Part shown: piece after piece, positions 36,401-49,900 of the stretch
How positions within the stretch are numbered: position 1 is the stretch's first letter
Layout: each line of letters starts with the position of its first letter
NCBI GenBank assembly: GCA_020086605.1
Contig: JACBWW010000018.1
Location: forward strand, 12,903,139-12,967,138
Length of the DNA stretch: 64,000 bases
DNA from: Lanius collurio
Taxonomy: Eukaryota; Chordata; Aves; Passeriformes; Laniidae
Reading direction: 5' to 3'
Translations under genes and position numbers: made by a program
Notes under the pieces: generated by a model
Databases searched by the model: none
Told to the model about the DNA's origin: nothing
The model's input: the letters and a program-made list of their open reading frames with translations, nothing else

Positions 36401-38190
36401 GCAGACATGTGCTGAGACAGTTCTTGGCCTCTGCTCTGGGGTGTCTATTTGCACACCCTGTTCTGAGTCAATGATTTCCAGATTTCCAACCCACTGGCTG
36501 CTCTGGTGGGCTGTGGTGCTGTCCTGCTCTGCGTGTGCATGGACCAGGAGGTGCTGCTCCCCTTGGGCTCTGCAGCCATCGCACCTAGGCAGAGCAGATG
36601 TGGAGGTGGGTGGCTGGGCAGGTTCCTGCAGGGTGGGTGGAATGGCTGCCTTTCATCCCAGGAAGGGCAGATAAGCCTTTTGTGCTACCCCCACACATGA
36701 TTTACAGCACAGGAGCCAACACCCAAAGCACAGAGGAGGGCTCCTCTGGAGTGGGAATGCAGGCACCCTACAGGGCACTGCTCCAAAGGAGCAGGCCCAT
36801 GAGGCAAGTGGCTCCTTACTGCTGTGCTGTGCAGGGATGGGGTCCCTCCATGCACCCCTCTCTGGCAGCACAATGGCTCTGCTGCTGGGATTTTACACAG
36901 AAAATATGTTTGGTTCCAATAGCAATAAGAAAATACAAAGAAACCTACTTTTGAAGGTGTGTACAGCTCCCTCTTTCCCAAAAGAAGCACAGCTGGACCA
37001 GGTTGGTGATCGCCTACATGGGCTGTGGCAGAGCAGAGGACTCTCCCACATTCAGCATCTAGGAAGGGTCCTGCCCCTGCTGCAGGAAACAGGTGCTGTA
37101 TCCTGAATATCTCTGGTGCTGGAGTGCTGGATGCACACGTGTGCATGGCCAAAGCTGAGGCTGGCAGGTGAGCAGCATCTCCCACTGCTGTGCTGGAATC
37201 CTGATGGTGGCTCCCAGTAATTACCCTTCCCAAGGGCTCCCAAGCTAGCATGTGCCCCTGTCATCACAGCAGGCAGGCCGGATACAGGTAGCAATTAATT
37301 TCTTCTCTACAAATTATCAAATTACAAACTTGCTTTTTAATTGTACACTCTTTGAAGTAGGTCACTGTGTGGCTGGGACATATTTCTGCCTGTAGATCAC
37401 CCAAGAACTGGGTGGCAGCTATTTTAGGTGTCTGGGAATGATGAAGTCTCCAGCCGGACTAAGTGGAAGCACTTCTGGGCTGTGACCCGGCTCCAGTCCC
37501 TCGAACCTGCCCTGCCTGGCCACCCTCTCCCCAAAAATGCATGGGTTGCTCTGCAACCCAAATCCCTCTTTCCAGTTCCTGAGCAGAGCCACATGCAAAA
37601 GCAGAGCCTGGTGCAACCCAAGGGCTGCACATGCACAGAGTGGGGACCAAATTGTGTGGTAGCCCCCGAGCTATGTGTCCAGCATCACTTGGTTCCCAGC
37701 TTGCTGCCCCACACCCCAAAAAGGCTCGCTACCCATCCCAGCCCCGAGGCATTTTCTGCAGGGATGAGAGCTCGTGTACCTGGTTTACTGTCATCACTCT
37801 GTGACTGCACAGGGACTGACTCAGTCATAAGAAGGGGGAAGGAAATAGGAAGATGACCACGGGAAGGACAACGTCCCAGAGCACAGGGCACTGCTCCCCA
37901 GCCACTGCCTTGCACCCACACCCCGGGAAGATGCAATGATAGGTGACTGTAGGTGTGAGCAGCACAAAAAGGCTTAACAGAGGTATGATGGAAGGCTGAT
38001 TCACCTGGTATAGGGGCTCCTCACAGCTGCATATCAGCTGCCACCTCGGAAGGACAGCTGCTTAAGATTCACAAGTCTCCTGTCACCCAGTCCAACCCTA
38101 TGGCACCCTATGGCACAACATACCTGAACATCGCCCTCACTGGCTTTTGTTACTGGCCATCCACTGGCTTCATGTACCCAACTGCTTCTG
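30471..38190. other. Intergenic, no recognised gene
   Basis: I recognise no coding exon. AT-rich complex stretches at about 31430-31850 and 34460-34710, and a mixed-composition stretch at 35570-35960, are candidate regulatory elements. A short ACAGA-type repeat lies at 32605-32622. A hydrophobic open frame at 36090-36674 begins at GTG and resembles no family I know. Confidence 0.6.
32605..32622. repeat. Microsatellite (AACAG)n
   Basis: A little over three copies of a five-base AACAG unit. It is minor and probably polymorphic. Confidence 0.6.
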
Positions 38191-38199
38191 GTCAGGCTA

Positions 38200-38253
38200 T
38201 TTAGGTGGTTGCAGGTATTTAGGCGGTTTAGGTGGATACAGGCAGGTATAGGT
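38200..38253. repeat. Degenerate minisatellite, GGT/TTTAGG-rich
   Basis: Imperfect repeats of TATTTAGGTGGTT-, TATTTAGGCGGTT- and TAGGTGGATA-like units run for about 50 bases, followed by CAGGTATAGGTA. They are not telomeric repeats. Confidence 0.55.
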
Positions 38254-38255
38254 AC

Positions 38256-41200
38256 TCCTCTGCTCATGGTGGGGGACTAGTTCTTCCTTACACTTGAGAC
38301 CTGCAGCAGCAGTTGGTTCCCTTGGTTCACGGTAAGGTTATCAGTGTTTGCTCTATCTCACTGTAGAAAAACTGCTAATGTTGTTCAAGTGACTTTTGTT
38401 TGGTGTCACATTTTAGCCATGAGGTGCTATTTGGTCCCTTTGAGTAGTGAGGGAGGGTTCATTTCTCCCTCTAACAAGTCTGTGTACACCAGCTTTACCT
38501 GGAATGTCTTATCCTTCATACTCTTCCCTTTGAAGTCTTGTTTTGTTGGTCAGGCAGCTTTCCCCCATTTTTTTGTGCCAGGAGTCTGCCCTGGGCCTGG
38601 ACCAGGTCACTGGGGAGGGGGTGCTGGGTAATGTTGTTGTTCTTGGAGATCTCTGAAACTCAGATGTCTTGATCCTGTATTTGCAATAGTCTTGATAGGA
38701 GCAGAAGGTTGGACCAGAGACCTCCAGAGGTCTTTTCTAACCTTTATTTTGTTTTTCTCTGGGTGCTGTGTCTAGCATAGAACAGTGATGTATCAATGCC
38801 TCATAATTGTAGGGTGGTCTGCTTGCTTCCATCAGCTGTGGTCCTTAGGTCACGTCTTCAGCCATTGCTTCCCTGTACTGAGTCTCATAATTCACAGCAC
38901 TTGTGCCCTCAGGTCCCAGCCTGCCCTTGTGCTCACAGTTTCAAGGTGTATTTGGGGCTGGGTGACTCAGATCACTGGCACTAGCAGCGTGTGCTCCTTG
39001 CTGTTTATGGCACTATCAGCTTGTGTCATCTGCTTGTCTTACCAGGAAAAACTTTTCTAGTCATTTAGTTAATTCGTTAAAGTATTAAATTATGCAACAC
39101 CAAGTCTTGATCCCCTTGGAGCTGCTTGTAATAGCCAAATGGCATCTCTAATTCCCTCTTGCCCTTCAGACTTGGTCAAAGCATCTGTTTGTATGCATTG
39201 TTTTTAACTCATGTCAGGTGGCATTAAAAACCCTTGAGGAAACTGGATTGCAAGGCATCAGCCCAGCCTGTCAGGCAGGACAAGCTGTAGTCTTCTCCAG
39301 AAAAGAAGGACAACAGCTCTGTTTTCCAGACCTCCCTGTCTCAACAGTAAGGTGCTTAACTGTGTACTTGAGTGCCTTGGCTGTTTGGCTATTGGGGGGA
39401 TTAGGGCTATTGGAATATTTCTTGCCCTGTGACCCTTCCAGCTGAGGCCTCATGCTCTGCCCATTGCTGAATTTGCAGCCATCCTTCCCACAGCTTCTGG
39501 GATACCACACTGCATTGGCTCCTGCACTGAACAGGCTTCGACTCAGCAAAATCCAGTGGCAATCACTAAAAACATTAATGGGACAAGGAAGTTCCCTCTG
39601 GGAACAGCAAGGATTGGGGTAGGCAGTGGTTATTAGGCTGTTCTGAGGCTCACCAACGATGAACATACACAGGGCCCACTGTGGCACTGGAGAAATGTCA
39701 TGAGCAGTGACTGTCCACAGCACCTCTGCTCTGGCCTAGGCGTGGCCAGTATCCCCTTCCTGATGGTCCTGTAGCTGGTCATGCTTTGCTTGGGTGAAGG
39801 CTGGAGGCTCCAGGGATGGAGCAGTGTCATAATTCCTGGGGTAGTAGACTCATTTCCAGGTTAAACAGCTGGGTGGGTTGGTACAGGATTTACTGCTGTG
39901 CTTGCAAAACTCCTCACCCCAGCAGGGTGGTGAAGCCTGCCACTCTGGCATGGGGGAGGATGAAGGCTGGAGCTGCCCATCCTGGCACTGGTGGGATGTG
40001 AGAGGCAGCTGCTAGGGTGAGGGGAGTTGTTGGATGCCAGTGAAATCCCACATGCCAAGGACAGGGAGCTGCAGCCCAGACTGCACTGGGAGTGCAAAGA
40101 CGGGGCTCAAGGCAGTCCTGGTCCTGGCACAGGCTGAGCCTCATTCTCCTGGTGAGGGGAGGAGGAGGAAGCACAGCACACGTGAAGCTTATCCTGTGGG
40201 AGGTGTGGAGCTACCCTGGGGGTGCTGGCACTTGGAGCTTCTGCTTGCATTAGCACCTTCTGGGAAATAAGCCCTTGCACCACAGGTCCTGCTGTTCTGC
40301 ACTGATGTTTTCTGACCAGTTTAGTCTGCCTGTGGCTGTGAGTGTGTAACCCTGCTCTGCAAGGGTGCTTGTCCAGCAAACACTGGCTTGCTTGGTTCTA
40401 CAGCCCACCCTGCAGGTACTGCCAGTGAGGCTGGCAGTGGTGGGGAGGATTTCACCCATTCATGGCTGCCCTTTTCTTGTGCCTTTGATCAGCATAAAAG
40501 GAAGCACTGGAAAAGGAGCAGGCTGTCTGGGGAGAGCTCTGCAGATGTACTGGGGTCCTTTCCAACACCCTGTAGTTAGAGCAATGTGCACATGCATGGT
40601 GCAGGCAGGTGCCACCTCTGTACTCATAGGTCAGACTTGCTTGTGCAACTCCTTTTGATTGTGTGCTCAAGGATAGGGTGTCTCAGACTGTTCTGAACTC
40701 TAAAAGCTTTTTCTAAAGTAGTGGCTGTTTGTGGGGTTGTACTTCATGTCTCTCCTCTCTGGCAGCTCAAATACCCAGAAGAATAAGCTGCACAAGGACG
40801 GCCTCAATCTCGATGTAACATGATAAATTATGTAACACAATGTCACAATTATGTATTTCTGAAAGAGAAGTAGGGCAGGGAGCTGCCAGAGACGGCTCCA
40901 CTCTCTGGTGAGCAGCACCCACGAGCTGCTGCTGAATGAACCGTGAGCTGGTGGGGTCACCTCCCTCCACATCCTTAATGCCACAGTTCACTGCAGAATT
41001 GGTAGGAGCCTTTAAGACCCATTTTTTATTCCTTCAGAGGCATCGTGTGTGTATAAAACCTAACAAAGGGAACAAGCTTGTGCAGCCAGCAGCACATTGC
41101 TTGATGCTTGCACAGCCTCTTGGCAGCTCTCAGCAAATCGTTTAACCAGGGCCCTGTGCTGGGTCAGGTCAGAGCTTCCTGAATCCTCCAACCTCTGCAT

Positions 41201-44200
41201 TTGCAGAGCCTGTCTTTGTAATTTCTGTACCAATACACTCATGCTTCATCTTCCTCACTGCACTGGAGAAGAGTAAATACACTGTGATCTTTGCAGAGCT
41301 TGTCAGAAGTGGGCAGGGAAAGGCAGAGACTGAACGGAGTCGATTGGTTTCAGCAATCCAGAGCCCGCAGGAAGAGTCAGCAGCCTGTGTTTCATCTCCG
41401 CTTCCTCTGCTCCAAACACAGATGGGAAAAACAGGAGGGGGAGGGAGGAGAGGCAAAGATAAAGTGAGAGACAGAAGGAGCGAGATCTGGTACTGCAGTA
41501 ACAGTGTTGTTGGAGCGAGCTAAATATTTTAGAGCAAAACACTGCTTTGAAATTTTTGGGCGCGCTGTGCTGAATGTCTTAAACTGAGGGACTGGAGTCA
41601 GTTGCAAATTAAATAACTAAAATGTTTCTTTTTCTTCATCTTAGAGTAAGGAATGAGTTCCCTGGCTGGTGGTGGGCTGGCAGGAAGGCTGTGCTGCTGT
41701 GGGTGGGTGCCTGGGTAGCAGTAGAGGTGCCAGATAGCTGTGTGAAGGTGTCTGGAAGAACATGGAGCCCAGAGCACACTGCAGCTGCCTGGTGTCCCTG
41801 CCAGTAGTGACATCCCCCATGGCCTGTGTGTCTGTGTAATGGACCACAGAAAGTGCACCACACAGAAGTATCTGAGGTGAGAAAGAAACCAGTAACCTGC
41901 ACTGGTATTCTCACCTCAGTCAGGGAACTGAATTTCCTCTCCTCATTCCCAAAGAGCAGAGAAATTCTTTTCCAGCAACTCTGATCTGGGCTCTTCTTTT
42001 GGACTCGCCCAGGCCATTCAGATCCATGCCACTGTCCCTGGGAGCTGAGATCTGGGCCATGCATATGTGTATGGGGCAGGAGGAGCAGCACTGAGCACAG
42101 CACACAAGCACACACACCATCATATGCCTCCCCCATGTCTGGAGTGGAGGAAATCCTGCTGGAGCTCACCGGAAGCAGAGGGGAATGACCCAGGCCTCCA
42201 GCAGACATGACCTGTTCCCATCCCACAGAGGGGCCCAGGGCTGTGCCATGCACATGGGCATCTGTGTGATGCCTGTGGAAGAGCGGGGGGCACTCATGCA
42301 TGTGGGTATTGTAGGATCAAGTTTTGTGAGCATTCATTCGGGGGGAAGAACTTGAGCCATGCTGCGACTTTTCTGACTCCTCCAAAGGCTGTTGACGTCC
42401 TCCAGGTAAAGCAAGAAGGCAGGATGTGACAGTTGCAATGTAAGACTGCTGCAGGAGGAGGCAGCTGCTTTCAAAAATAACCTTTGCAAGGTCATCCCTG
42501 AGCAAGGGGGAGCAGCAGTGGTGGGCTTGAGCACTTTTCTGCAATTCAGCTCAAACAGACTGGATCTTGCCTTTTGTTTATGGGAAGGAAAGCATGCAAT
42601 GACAGGTCCCCAGAGCTTTTATTCTGAAGCCAAATGCTTAGAGTGCATGAAGACAGCAAAAGCATTTTCCTTCAGGCAATACAAATCAAATAAATGGAGA
42701 CAGTGCACTGCAATTCAGTGCAGGGAGCAGCCAGCACAGGCTGTGCTCACAGCTCAGCATCACAGGGACATTGGTGACCGAAGGTGCCCAGGACTGGCAT
42801 TGCCAGCAGCCCCTCTGCCCCAGATGTCTCCTACCTACTGGGGGCCATGTCTCTGCCCTGGTGTGACTTTGCTAGAGCTTTTGCAGTGGGGTTTTTCTGC
42901 CTCCCTGTTAAAGCTAGGTGTATGAAGCTGTCTGTAGAGTTTAATTAAACTTCAGGAGAAGCTGTCTGGTTTAATAGACTCTCTGTTCAATGTGCAAAGC
43001 TGAGTGGTGTTCCTATGGGAATATATGTATTTTTTTATTTTCCCTATGAAATAGGGACTAGCATTAGGATGGGTAGGGGCCCTATTCTTCCCACCCCCAT
43101 TTGCTGCCATAACATAGTCCAGGCTTCCCCATACAGGAAAGGAGCTGCAAAGAAGGGACCTCTCCTCATGAGCTGGGTTTTGCAGAGTACTCTGAGCACT
43201 GTGAAGGTGAGGAGCAAAGCCCAAAGATGATGCTGGGACTCTGCAGAACTGCCCCAGGCAGGCACCTATGAGCACCCCTGGGTGGAGGTGGGCTGCAGAG
43301 GGACAGCTGCCTGGTGTGACCTGGGGGAACTGCTAAGGGATGAGCAAGCAGCACTGGGACCATGTGCACCAGTACTTGTGGTGGGGAAAGGCTGTGTGCT
43401 GGCCCCATCCTGGCACAGGAGTCATGCAGGCAGGTGTTTGGGAGCATGTGACTGTGTCTTGGGAATGAGTGAAATGCTGGATGCAGTTAACTCACCTTTG
43501 CTGCATTAACATCTGCTAAACAAATGATCCTGTGTGAAAATTGAATTGTAAGCAACACTAAAGCAAGAAATGAGTCAGTGGATTTTGTAACAGCTCTAGA
43601 ACTCTTATCCTCTCATTAATGGGTTTTACAGCTGTCATAACTGAACCCTTTCCCTGGAAATAAAACACTTTCTTTACAAACAGCCCTTTAGGTGTTGCAG
43701 GCTACTCAAGAGATGGGACTTGTTTCTAATTAAAAGAATAATTCCCTTATGTGGTTTGTGGCTGGACTACCTGCCACAACTGCAAGTGGGAGCAGCTCAG
43801 TGGAGACCAGCAGGTCTTTTGCAACCCTGCTGGATGAGGGGGACCCCACCCTCACAAGGGTTTGGAGTACTTACCCCAATCTATTCCCTATTCAGCAGAA
43901 GGTGCTGTGCAGCACAGAGGCTCAGTGTCGCTTTCCCTGTCTCCTCTGGACAGGAGTTGGTGCTTTGTTTACCCACATGAGGAAAAAAGCTTTTTAGTTT
44001 AAAAAGAGTGAGATGAAGCAAAGCTCCATGGCATTGGCAGAGCACCAGTGAGAAATCCATTTAATCTCACTGTGATGAGTTTGCTGCATCTTCCTGTTTG
44101 ATTTATAGGGTGAGTGCAATGTAGACTTCGAAACAACCAGCAGCTCTGATCTCCGTTCTGGCCAACTTCTGGACCTTTTTCCAGGGGCTGTAAGCCAGAT

Positions 44201-46600
44201 CCCCACATCTCCTGGCCCAGATTCCTGTGATGGAAGGGTTTGTCTCCTGCTGGCCTCTGCTCTGCTCACACAGGGATGAGTGTACAGGTGGCTGTGATGC
44301 TGCTTGGCCCTGCCTCCATGTGTAATGGCAGAGGGCAGCATGCTCTGGGATGCCCCTGCCCAAGCTGGAGTCTTACAATCTCATCTCAGCACCTTGGGAC
44401 TGAGAGCAACAGGTTTGTTTGCTTCCTTAATGTGTCTCCTTTCACACTGGGTTGGACTGTGTCCAGGCAGGCATTTATTTCTCTTCCCCCTGGAAGCTGT
44501 GCAGGTTCATGCCAGCTGCTGTCTGAGGAACTGCTCTCCATTTCAAAGGAAGTCAAGTCAACTTTGCTCCCAAGCCTCTATTAATCATCTTTTCCAACTT
44601 CTTGTCTTCTAGCAGCAGGCTCTGCTTGGCTGTTTGAGCTGGAGGATACAGGAACCTTGGCTGGCTTATCCTTGGTGTGGTCCTGTTCTTTGAGTTCCCT
44701 CCTCCTGACCCTGGTCCTCTGCAGAAAGCCATGCCAGGCAGGATGCACCAGCCTGGGCAGTTTGCTGGTGGTAGGAGTGGGCACCAGCCATTTGCCCTGC
44801 TTGGAATAATGATTCTAGGTTAGGAGGTTCCCATATACATGACCTTCCCAAATGAATCATCACTGCATGAGGACCTGGGGTCTCTCCAAATCATTTCCAA
44901 TATGAATTTAAAGGCTACAGTCAACCCCAAATCTGTGCCTGGCTATCTGCCACAGCTGCCATGCCCCATCGTGGGTGTGATCTGTTCCCACATGGGGATT
45001 GGGAAAGTCCTGTAAAAAAGCAGAAGTGACCTTGTTAAGCAGGCCTGGCCTCCACGCCTGCCAGTGCTCACAGCAAGAGCTTGGCAAGAGGTGCACCCCT
45101 GCTTGGTTACTGCAGAGGCATTTGTGCCAGGAGTGCTCCAGACTTGGAAAAGTCACTGGTCCTCCCCATGGAGCTGATGCCCCAGCAAGGCTGATGTAGC
45201 TGTCAGGAGCTGTTGTTAATCACTGAAGGTACTTGTGGCTCAGCTGTCCCTCAGGGAGATGTGGCCTGCTCAGCTGCCACAAGCTTGGCTGCCGAACAGC
45301 GCCTGCCATGTCCCATCCTGTAGCAACACCTGCAAAACCTCTGCTCCCTTTGAGCAACAGCCTCTGCACAGCCCTGTGGCTCCTTGGAGCCCCTTCCTTC
45401 ATGTCCAGTCTGTGGCACCAGTGGTGCTGGTCTCACTGCCATGGGTCCTGGGAGTGCTGATGGCATCCATGTGCCACCACTGTGCAGCCAAGCCAGCACC
45501 TGCATAAACCCACCTCAATCCCAAGGGCTGTGAGCAGTTCTGAGGATGATGGAGTCAGGGAGGATCCCGTCAAGGGTAAATAAAATGAGCCTTTCCAGAA
45601 GCTGTGGTCTTGGCACACTGAACTGAGAGGCAAGGTGGCCTTCAGAAGGGCCTGGCTGTGGATATGAAGGGTTAAATCATGGCTGACATCCATCCTGCTG
45701 TGATTTGTCAGCCTGGACACATGTAGTCTGTGGGGAAAAACAGGCAGAGTAATTTCCTGATTTAAATGAATTTCAGAGACCACCACAGGAAGGAACTTGG
45801 GATGTGTCCAAAGGGTAACCAGGCCATGGAAAAATACCAGGCAGGGGAAGGGGCCAGGGAAATCAAAACTTGTGTTTTCCCCTTTGTCACTATAGAGGTG
45901 ACAGTAACCGTTGCATTTTCCAGTTAAGAGTCCAGTTTAAGAAATTTAGGACATTTTAAATGTCAGATTGTTGAATAATCAGCTTTTTTGAAGAGGAAAA
46001 TTCCCTGAGAGCCTCAGCCCTTCCCAGCTGGCATTTCATGTTATTTACTGAATTGCTTATTGTACCTGTGTCCTGAGTATAAATCAAAAAAGTTATTTGC
46101 TGCTGCCTGCCTTGTCCATGGAAAAACCACAGTATTTAGGCAAGGCTTTGTTTGAATCACTGCATTCCCACAGCAGTGCCAAGGTCCCTTGTCATCCTTG
46201 CAGCAATCCTGACACAAACTTAGTGATAGACCAGGTGTGGGATATAAATGATAGTTCAGGAAATCATGATAGTTCTAAAAAATCAATGTGTCTGAACCTG
46301 GAGAGGAGAAGTGAAGCTGAACCAGGCAGCAGAGACCAGAGGGCTGGGGTTGTGAATGTGCTCATTCATGTCCTGGGGACTTGGGTGATATTTCTGTGCA
46401 AAAAAAAGAACTGGCAAAGCACAGAGTAGTGAGACATAAAGGCATGTCCCATTTATTTTCATCCCAGGGACCAAAACTTCCCCAGCAGCAAAGCTGCTCA
46501 GTCATTAAAAGTCAGTTGAATAGAAAGGCTTCTTGCAAGTGCTGTCGGCACTGGCACAGGCTGGATTGCAGAGATGGTATCTGCAACAAAGAAATAAAAT
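38256..46600. other. Intergenic, no recognised gene
   Basis: The stretch contains a CR1 tail (38691-38755). AT-rich complex stretches at about 43490-43745 and 45880-46110 are candidate regulatory DNA. A T-rich pocket spans about 38340-39210. Open frames are short and unrecognised; one at 39218-39445 was considered and not accepted. Confidence 0.6.
38691..38755 (+). mobile_element. CR1-type LINE 3' tail fragment, degenerate
   Basis: The order AGAAGGTTGGACCAGAGACC, CTCCAGAGGTCTTTTCTAACC and a T-rich end matches the 3' end of CR1 elements read on the + strand. The terminal ATTCTATGA-type repeats are lost or unrecognisable, so this copy is old. Confidence 0.75.
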
Positions 46601-46609
46601 ACAAGCTAT

Positions 46610-46990
46610 AAGAAAAACTGCTATTTGACCATTAGTGAGTGAATTTATCATCCTGCTTGAGATGCTGGAGTTAATAGAATAAAAGCCTTGTAGACAGTAT
46701 GGAGGTTATTATTTAAGGCTATCATCACCCTTAATTCAAAATTCTCATTCCAAGGATGCCTGAGTGATCACTTGGGCTACATTAAGAGCTGAGTAAGCCT
46801 GACTTTTTTTTAGTAAGTTCTCTCACTGTTTTCCTGTCTCATGGTGTAATGGCATGGTTATAGTAGCCTAATAAATTGCTTTTTTAGGTTTTGAAATTGA
46901 AAATTAGCAGCAGGGTAAAAAATTCAATTTGCTGGACTGGGCTTATTTAAAAAAAAAAAAAAAAACAGTGAAATACATGTGAGAATCCTT
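46610..46990. other. AT-rich, complex block with poly(A); candidate conserved noncoding element
   Basis: About 380 bases are AT-rich and non-repetitive, with several TAAT/ATTA and TTTAAGG-like words. The block ends at a 17-base A run (46949-46965). No gene or transposon tail is recognised. Any regulatory role is inferred from composition. Confidence 0.25.
46949..46965. repeat. Poly(A) homopolymer
   Basis: Seventeen consecutive A following GCTTATTT. No retroposon body is recognised upstream. Confidence 0.9.
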
Positions 46991-46999
46991 CAACAGAAA

Positions 47000-49900
47000 G
47001 GGAACCTCAGCCTTGGAGAACTATATATCCCAGTATTTGCTGTGCTGGGGGTCTGGGGTCCCCCAGACTGTGACTGTGAGTTAGGGAGCCAAGTTATGCA
47101 CAGGGGAGGAGGAGGAATAGGTGGTGTTGCAAGCAGTGTGTTGAGGATCCCTCATTGCTATCCCAACAGTGGGATTCATAACAAGCAATGCTTTTTAGGA
47201 TGAGACCTGAAGGTGTGTTCCCACCCACAGGGTCTGAGCCTGGTGCAGCAGCACGGGAGCATCCCAAGCCTGCTGCTGCAGGTTTCTGCTGGAAGGACTT
47301 GCAGCCTTTTTAGCATTTGTCCTGCATGCAAAATAAATCTGCCTTTGCAAATGTGGAAATGGGTGTTTCTGGGCTCTCCTACCCAGTCCATATTCATGAA
47401 TGTGCTTTTCATGTTAGTGTCATGCTGCAGTCTCCCTGTTTCTTCTCAAGTCAATTCCTTCTTTCATGTGGAAATTCTCCCCTCCCTCCAAATATATTTT
47501 CACGCATGTCAGGTTCCCGGGGCTGGAGCAGGGTTTTCTAAATGGTCTCTGCCCTTAGCTGGGAGAAGAAAACATCCTCTGGTGACCTGGGGAGTCTGAG
47601 GTGACTGCCTGAATGCTGGGAACTCTCTGTGCTGATCCACATCAAAGTGCTTGGCTGCATTTTCCACTTTCTTTATGGCTCTGCACTGAGATAAAACCTA
47701 TGAAAGACCCAACAGTAGATTCCCATGCCTGTCACAGGGCTAAAAGTGGTGATCCATCACATGCTGGCCATCCATCCCTTCCTCCCTCGCACAGCGCAGT
47801 GCTGGGGACGCAGCTGCCGGGCGCTTTCCCAGCTGAACTTCGGAGGGAATGGTGCTTACCAGTAGCACTGGTCACAACTGGTCCTTGTGTCATCTCCTTG
47901 CAAAAGCTGGGAAGGTCACAAGATGTCCTTTATGGGGTCATTTTAGACTGGGACCATACTGGCCACACTGGAGCAGCAGTGCTGTGCACTAGATGGGATG
48001 ATAAGGTGGAAAAGTGCCTTGGGATGGGAAGGATGGTGAAAAGGATGTGTGCAGGTGTTGAACTTCTCAGCTGGATGTGATGTTTCTTGTGTTAAAATAA
48101 AACATTAATTTGCTTTGATTTTTCCATGCCTATATTCTGCAGGTGGTGTGTATCCTAGCACAGTTAAACAGCAAACTGAAGATTGATGATGGAGGAATAA
48201 AATCATTTGTTGGAAAAGACCTCTAAGACCATCAAATCCAGTGTTCAACAAGGCACAATAAATATTCCTAAAATTGAAGAGGTAGTTTGAAAGTAAGTCC
48301 TGCTCCAAGGCAAGCAGCTCTGAGAAGGGGCATGGTGTTCCTGCCCTGTGGGAGTAGGTTTGGAAATGCTACCCTGGTGGCACTTCCTGAGTTAACAGTC
48401 TAGGGAGGGAAATGGCTGCAGGTGCAGGATGGAAGCTCAGCTGGTGAGCATTCCACATCCAGGGTCCTCTCCAGGGCAAATGCATGGCTCAAACTGAAAA
48501 GCTGAGTTTGTTCCCACACTGACAATAAACATGTAGGAACAGAAGATCTGGGAGGGAGTTGAGCAGCAAGGCTTTTCTCATGGTACCTTGGAGGAAAGAG
48601 GCACAGGTACCTGCAATAACTTGCACATTAAGCTTAAGGGCAGCTTCAGTATCTTGGAAGCAAGTGAAGTAATCTGTGGTATCCTGTTACTGCAAATACA
48701 GTTCTTTGCAACCAGAAGGAACAAGTCATTAGTGACACTAAGAAACCACTTGAGAAAAATCTGCATGCATTGATCTGCTGTTGTGGATAAAAGATATTCT
48801 GCTGTCTCTTTGCAGGAGGGCAAATTTGTGACAGACTCTTATTTAGTGTGTATTAAAGATCCCACTGAAACCTCCAGATTTATTTATGAAAACACTCCTG
48901 GGGCACCAGCTACGCTCTGTGCAATTTCATTCAGGCTTTTCAGGGGTAGAACTTGAATTAAGTGTGTAACTGCCCACGAAAAAGCATTCATTTCATTACT
49001 CTCCTGATGAGAGGGAGTAGAAGGCACAGCTGGGATTTGGAGGGCTGCATATCAAAACTACCACTGTCTAGACAGAAAATAAATATGGTGGGAGAGACAT
49101 GGCAGCCTGAGCCTTTGCAGTGAAGATGTGGTTGGGGGAGGATGGCAGGGGCAGTAGGACAGACTTGGGGGAGCAATGCAGCTGAGGAAGCAAGGGCTTA
49201 GGGGCCCTCGAGTGCTGCTGTGCTGTGGGAGAGGGTGACTGTGCAGAGATGGCTTTGAGCTGGGGACTTCCCTCTGGCCCGACTGTGACACTGAGGGCTT
49301 AGAGCAGTTTAAACATTTACCTGCTTTAAGCTTTTAAGACCTCTTTGATGGCCTCAAGTACTCATCTGCATGAAGAGCTTAGGGTGTCCTAAGCAGCCTT
49401 ATGTCCTTTGGGAGGCTCAGGGCTTGGAGCTGCAGCTCAGTGCTGTGGAGCGTTTAATGGGATTTGTGCTCCGTAGCACGGCTCTGCTGCCCCCCTGCCA
49501 GACTGAATGGGGACGCTGGAGAAGCCAGAGCCACCATGTGATGGCAGAAGAGCAAGGGGGTGGATGGTGCTGCCCATCAGCTTGTCTTTGGGGTACATGA
49601 TGATCCCCAGGAAGACTGGGGTACCACCAGGAGCAAGGGCCAAGGATGCTCCTGAAGGTTTGCATTGGCCTGATGCAGCCAGGGACTCAGCCTGGAGACT
49701 GAACAGCCCCCAGCATCGCTGACTCTGTCTGCTATCAACAGCTCTGGCTGTGCCCCTGCTAATGCAGCGTCCCTGCTGCCAGGAAAATAGTTCTGTGGGC
49801 AGTAGGAAACAGGCAGAGCCAGGGCTGTGAGCTCACTGCTCCAGCAGCCTCTCAAGCAGCAGCGAGGTCCGTGTGCATCAATCACTCAGGCAGGAGTGCC

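Noticed and set aside
36090..36674. 194-codon hydrophobic open frame that looks like a membrane protein
   Set aside because: It opens at GTG, matches no family I recognise, has no supporting splice or promoter signals, and its hydrophobicity follows from T-rich composition.
39218..39445. Open frame briefly considered as a retroelement polymerase remnant
   Set aside because: No polymerase motif is actually visible, and the flanks show no terminal repeats or other element parts.
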